DNA of 13,870 bases. Source: Streptomyces flaveolus. GTDB lineage: Bacteria; Actinomycetota; Actinomycetes; Streptomycetales; Streptomycetaceae. Both the position numbers and the translations under genes were made by a program. Shown piece after piece: positions 12,475-13,870 of the stretch. The notes beneath the pieces are model-generated. The model ran no database searches and was not told the DNA's origin. It saw nothing but the letters and a program-made list of their open reading frames with translations. Numbering within the stretch: position 1 is the stretch's first letter; every line of letters begins with the position of its first letter. The stretch spans positions 1 through 13,870 of the forward strand of contig NZ_JNWV01000080.1 in assembly GCF_000716535.1 (NCBI RefSeq). Direction: 5' to 3'.

Positions 12475-13313
12475 GCCGTACCTCAACCAGCCGTCTCGTG
12501 GCGCGGGATCTGACCCTGGCGTACGAGGCCCGAACCGTCGTTGAGGGCCTCGACCTGGAGATACCCGACGGCAAAGTCACGGTCGTCGTCGGCCCGAACG
12601 CCTGCGGCAAGTCGACCGTACTGCGTGCGCTGGGCCGGCTGCTCAGGGCGCGCGGGGGGGCCGTGCTGCTGGACGGCGCCGACATCGCGGGCCTGCCCAG
12701 CCGCCAGATCGCGCGGACCCTTGGGGTGTTGCCGCAGTCGCCGGCCGCACCCGACGGCATCACCGTCGCCGACCTCGTCGCGCGCGGGCGGCAGCCGCAC
12801 CAGAAGTGGTGGCAGCAGTGGTCGCAGGCGGACGAGAGGGCCGTCACCGAGGCACTGGAGCGCACCGACACCGCCGACCTCGCCGACCGCCCGGTGGACG
12901 AGCTGTCCGGTGGCCAACGGCAGCGGGTGTGGATCGCCATGGCCCTGGCCCAGGACACGGACCTGCTCCTGCTCGACGAGCCGACGACGTACCTGGACAT
13001 CGCGCACCAGGTGGAGGTGCTGGACCTGATCCGGCGCCTGAACCACGAGCGCGGCCGGACGGTTGTCGCCGTGCTGCACGATCTCAACCAGGCCGCCCGT
13101 TACGCTGATCATCTCGTCGCCATGAAGGCCGGCCGGATCGTCGCCCAGGGCCCGCCGGACGAAGTGGTCACCGCGGAACTGGTCCAGAAGGTCTTCGGCC
13201 TGCCCGCGGTCGTCGTCCCCGACCCGGTCACCGGCGGCCCTCTCGTCGTCCCGTCCCGCATCTGGCGGCCCGCGACCGGGGAACAGGCCGTCTCGGCGGA
13301 ACGGTCCGGCTGA
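12471..13313 (+). CDS. Ferric-siderophore ABC transporter ATPase (FecE/FepC-like)
   Basis: The 280-aa ATPase powers import through the two FecCD subunits. All motifs are present: Walker [10 protein letters not shown] (41-49), Q-loop Q89 in LGVLPQSP, signature LSGGQRQR (145-152), Walker B LLLLDE (165-170) followed by the D-loop in TTYLDIAHQ, and the switch histidine H203 in [13 protein letters not shown] 12471 overlaps the permease stop (ATGA), so synthesis is coupled. Length fits the 255-290 aa family. The C-terminal tail contains [20 protein letters not shown], a usual ending of siderophore-transporter ATPases. The frame is open far upstream (to 11550), but that part is only a shadow of the permease. 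Last gene of the operon; only a weak palindrome follows. Confidence 0.96.
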   Translation: MSRTSTSRLVARDLTLAYEARTVVEGLDLEIPDGKVTVVVGPNACGKSTVLRALGRLLRARGGAVLLDGADIAGLPSRQIARTLGVLPQSPAAPDGITVADLVARGRQPHQKWWQQWSQADERAVTEALERTDTADLADRPVDELSGGQRQRVWIAMALAQDTDLLLLDEPTTYLDIAHQVEVLDLIRRLNHERGRTVVAVLHDLNQAARYADHLVAMKAGRIVAQGPPDEVVTAELVQKVFGLPAVVVPDPVTGGPLVVPSRIWRPATGEQAVSAERSG

Positions 13314-13366
13314 CGGCGGGACGGACCCTGCCGGAGTGCCGTCGCTACGCGGGCCCTGCGCTCTGT

Positions 13367-13380
13367 GCCTGTGCACAGGC
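13367..13380. repeat. 14-bp perfect palindrome after the siderophore operon
   Basis: GCCTGTGCACAGGC is fully self-complementary and lies 53 bp past the ATPase stop. With no loop it is a poor terminator; it could be a protein-binding site or mark the boundary with the transposase remnant that follows. Confidence 0.4.
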
Positions 13381-13401
13381 AACGTCCGGGGAGCAACGCG
13401 G

Positions 13402-13494
13402 GCGGAGTTGGGGCGGATCAAAATGCGCAAGCGCCAGATGTTCGGACGCGCCGGCTTCGCATTGCTCAGCAAGCGGGTCCTCCTCGCCCCGTGA
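13402..13494 (+). pseudogene. C-terminal remnant of an ISL3-like transposase
   Basis: The frame closing at TGA 13492-13494 reads AELGRIKMRKRQMFGRAGFA then LLSKRVLLAP. This is the very conserved tail of ISL3-type transposases (RIK..KRQMYGRAGF.LLR.RVL). Only about 30 residues remain; the DDE domain and helix-turn-helix are absent, and the preceding DNA is the end of the siderophore operon. It marks an old insertion whose other end is gone. Confidence 0.6.
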
Positions 13495-13505
13495 CCGCTG
13501 TCAGT

Positions 13506-13551
13506 GGCTCCTGGAACCATGCCTTCGTCCGAGACAGCTGTATCAGGAGCC
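13506..13551 (+). promoter_or_regulatory. Inverted repeat that can hide the DUF4259 ribosome-binding site
   Basis: GGCTCCTG (13506-13513) is perfectly complementary to CAGGAGCC (13544-13551), which contains the AGGAG RBS (13545-13549) of the next gene. The 30-nt loop is long but the pairing would mask the RBS. It could instead be part of an insertion-sequence end. Confidence 0.4.
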
Positions 13552-13555
13552 ATGC

Positions 13556-13702
13556 ATGGGAACGTGGGGAACCAGTCCGTTCGACAGCGACCTCGCCGCA
13601 GACTTCGTCAATGAACTTGAGGGACCGGGCCTGTTGCGAAAGTCGATGTCGGCTGCGGGTAGTCCGGCCGTTGTGGTCATTGCAGCCTGCCCCGCTTCCT
13701 AG
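13556..13702 (+). pseudogene. DUF4259-domain gene cut short after about 22 codons
   Basis: ATG 13556 has AGGAG at 13545-13549. The product opens MGTWGTSPFDSDLAADFVNE LEG, the hallmark start of DUF4259 proteins (MGTWGxGPFDxDxAADF), which usually run to about 130 residues and have no known function. After ELEG the sequence (PGLLRKSMSAAGSPAVVV...) no longer fits the family and stops at TAG 13702, giving only 48 residues. The change coincides with GGGCCTGTTGCGAAAGTCG near 13624, which looks like the terminal repeat of an insertion sequence. So the gene appears interrupted by a mobile element extending to the right. Whether the 48-residue peptide is made is unknown. Confidence 0.65.
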
Positions 13703-13779
13703 CCATAGGGGCAAATGGCCGTGTTACCCAACCAAGGTGCCTGCGGTGCCTGGCGTCGTCGGCCGCCCTAACTTGATCT

Positions 13780-13870
13780 TTAACCTGTGCGGCGGGGTTT
13801 CGGGGTGGTTGTCTTCTTCTTTGGTCGTCTTGCTGGCTGTGTCTTCTTGGGTGTGTGCACGTCGTGGCGG
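13780..13870 (-). CDS. Possible C-terminal tail of a gene running off the right edge (partial)
   Basis: On the minus strand a frame enters from the right edge and ends at TAA 13780-13782. It reads RHDVHTPKKTQPARRPKKKT then TTPKPRRTG, a lysine/proline-rich tail. Codons such as AAG-AAG-ACA, AGA-CGA-CCA and AAA give much lower third-position G/C than the rest of the window, which points to a foreign, perhaps mobile-element gene. It may be the end of the transposase of the element that interrupts the DUF4259 gene. Too little is present to name a family. Confidence 0.3.
   Translation of the reverse strand, partial: RHDVHTPKKTQPARRPKKKTTTPKPRRTG

Noticed and set aside
12483..13553. 356-codon minus-strand open frame
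   Set aside because: Antisense shadow of the ATPase gene without any recognised domain.
1..13870. CRISPR arrays, tRNA or rRNA genes, and known defence-system genes
   Set aside because: I looked for repeat-spacer arrays, tRNA cloverleaf signatures and typical defence domains and saw none; the two 30-bp-spaced repeats at 3631-3676 are only two copies with a transposon context.

Overview
The window is very GC-rich with strong G/C third-position bias. It has Streptomyces-type secreted proteases, GTGA/ATGA gene overlaps, rare TTA leucine codons and many actinobacterial insertion-sequence scraps. It most likely comes from a Streptomyces chromosome, probably an accessory or arm region, because intact genes alternate with decayed gene pieces. 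All identifications are from reading the sequence and recalling families; no search was run.

Layout. 1-830: an intact, unrecognised protein with a pentapeptide-like N-terminal half. 958-1563: the C-terminal end of a short-chain dehydrogenase (plus strand) facing a possible membrane-protein scrap (minus strand). 1756-2003: a 56-residue hydrophobic membrane protein with a strong RBS and a 16-bp-stem terminator. 2169-2520: a frameshifted, internally deleted SRPBCC gene (minus). 2804-3502: an intact class I methyltransferase (minus). 3631-4394: 30-bp-period repeats, an unassigned ORF and the C-terminal piece of a transposition ATPase, the likely debris of a TniB/ExeA-type element. 4467-4994: a DinB-family gene carrying a TTA codon, followed by two hairpins. 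5346-7148: a secreted S53 (sedolisin) protease (minus) with its own terminator. 7479-8780: a complete IS5-family element (7572-8440) lying between a scrap of an MmyB-type regulator and the first codons of a second IS5-like transposase; that second fragment is fused to a peptidase inhibitor I36 gene truncated at both ends.

9247-13313 is the best functional unit: an iron box followed by four tightly packed genes encoding a siderophore-binding lipoprotein, two FecCD permeases and an ATPase. Together they form a complete ferric-siderophore ABC importer, probably repressed by a DtxR-family regulator (DmdR/IdeR) when iron is sufficient. No siderophore biosynthesis gene is visible, so the substrate is open.

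13367-13870: the C-terminal tail of an ISL3-like transposase, then the start of a DUF4259 gene whose homology stops after about 22 codons at what looks like another mobile-element boundary, and a lysine-rich reading frame running off the window.

I did not find a new defence, secretion or biosynthetic system. The notable content is the density of gene ruins and IS junctions, a missed small membrane protein, possible bldA control of the DinB gene, and several candidate regulatory structures.
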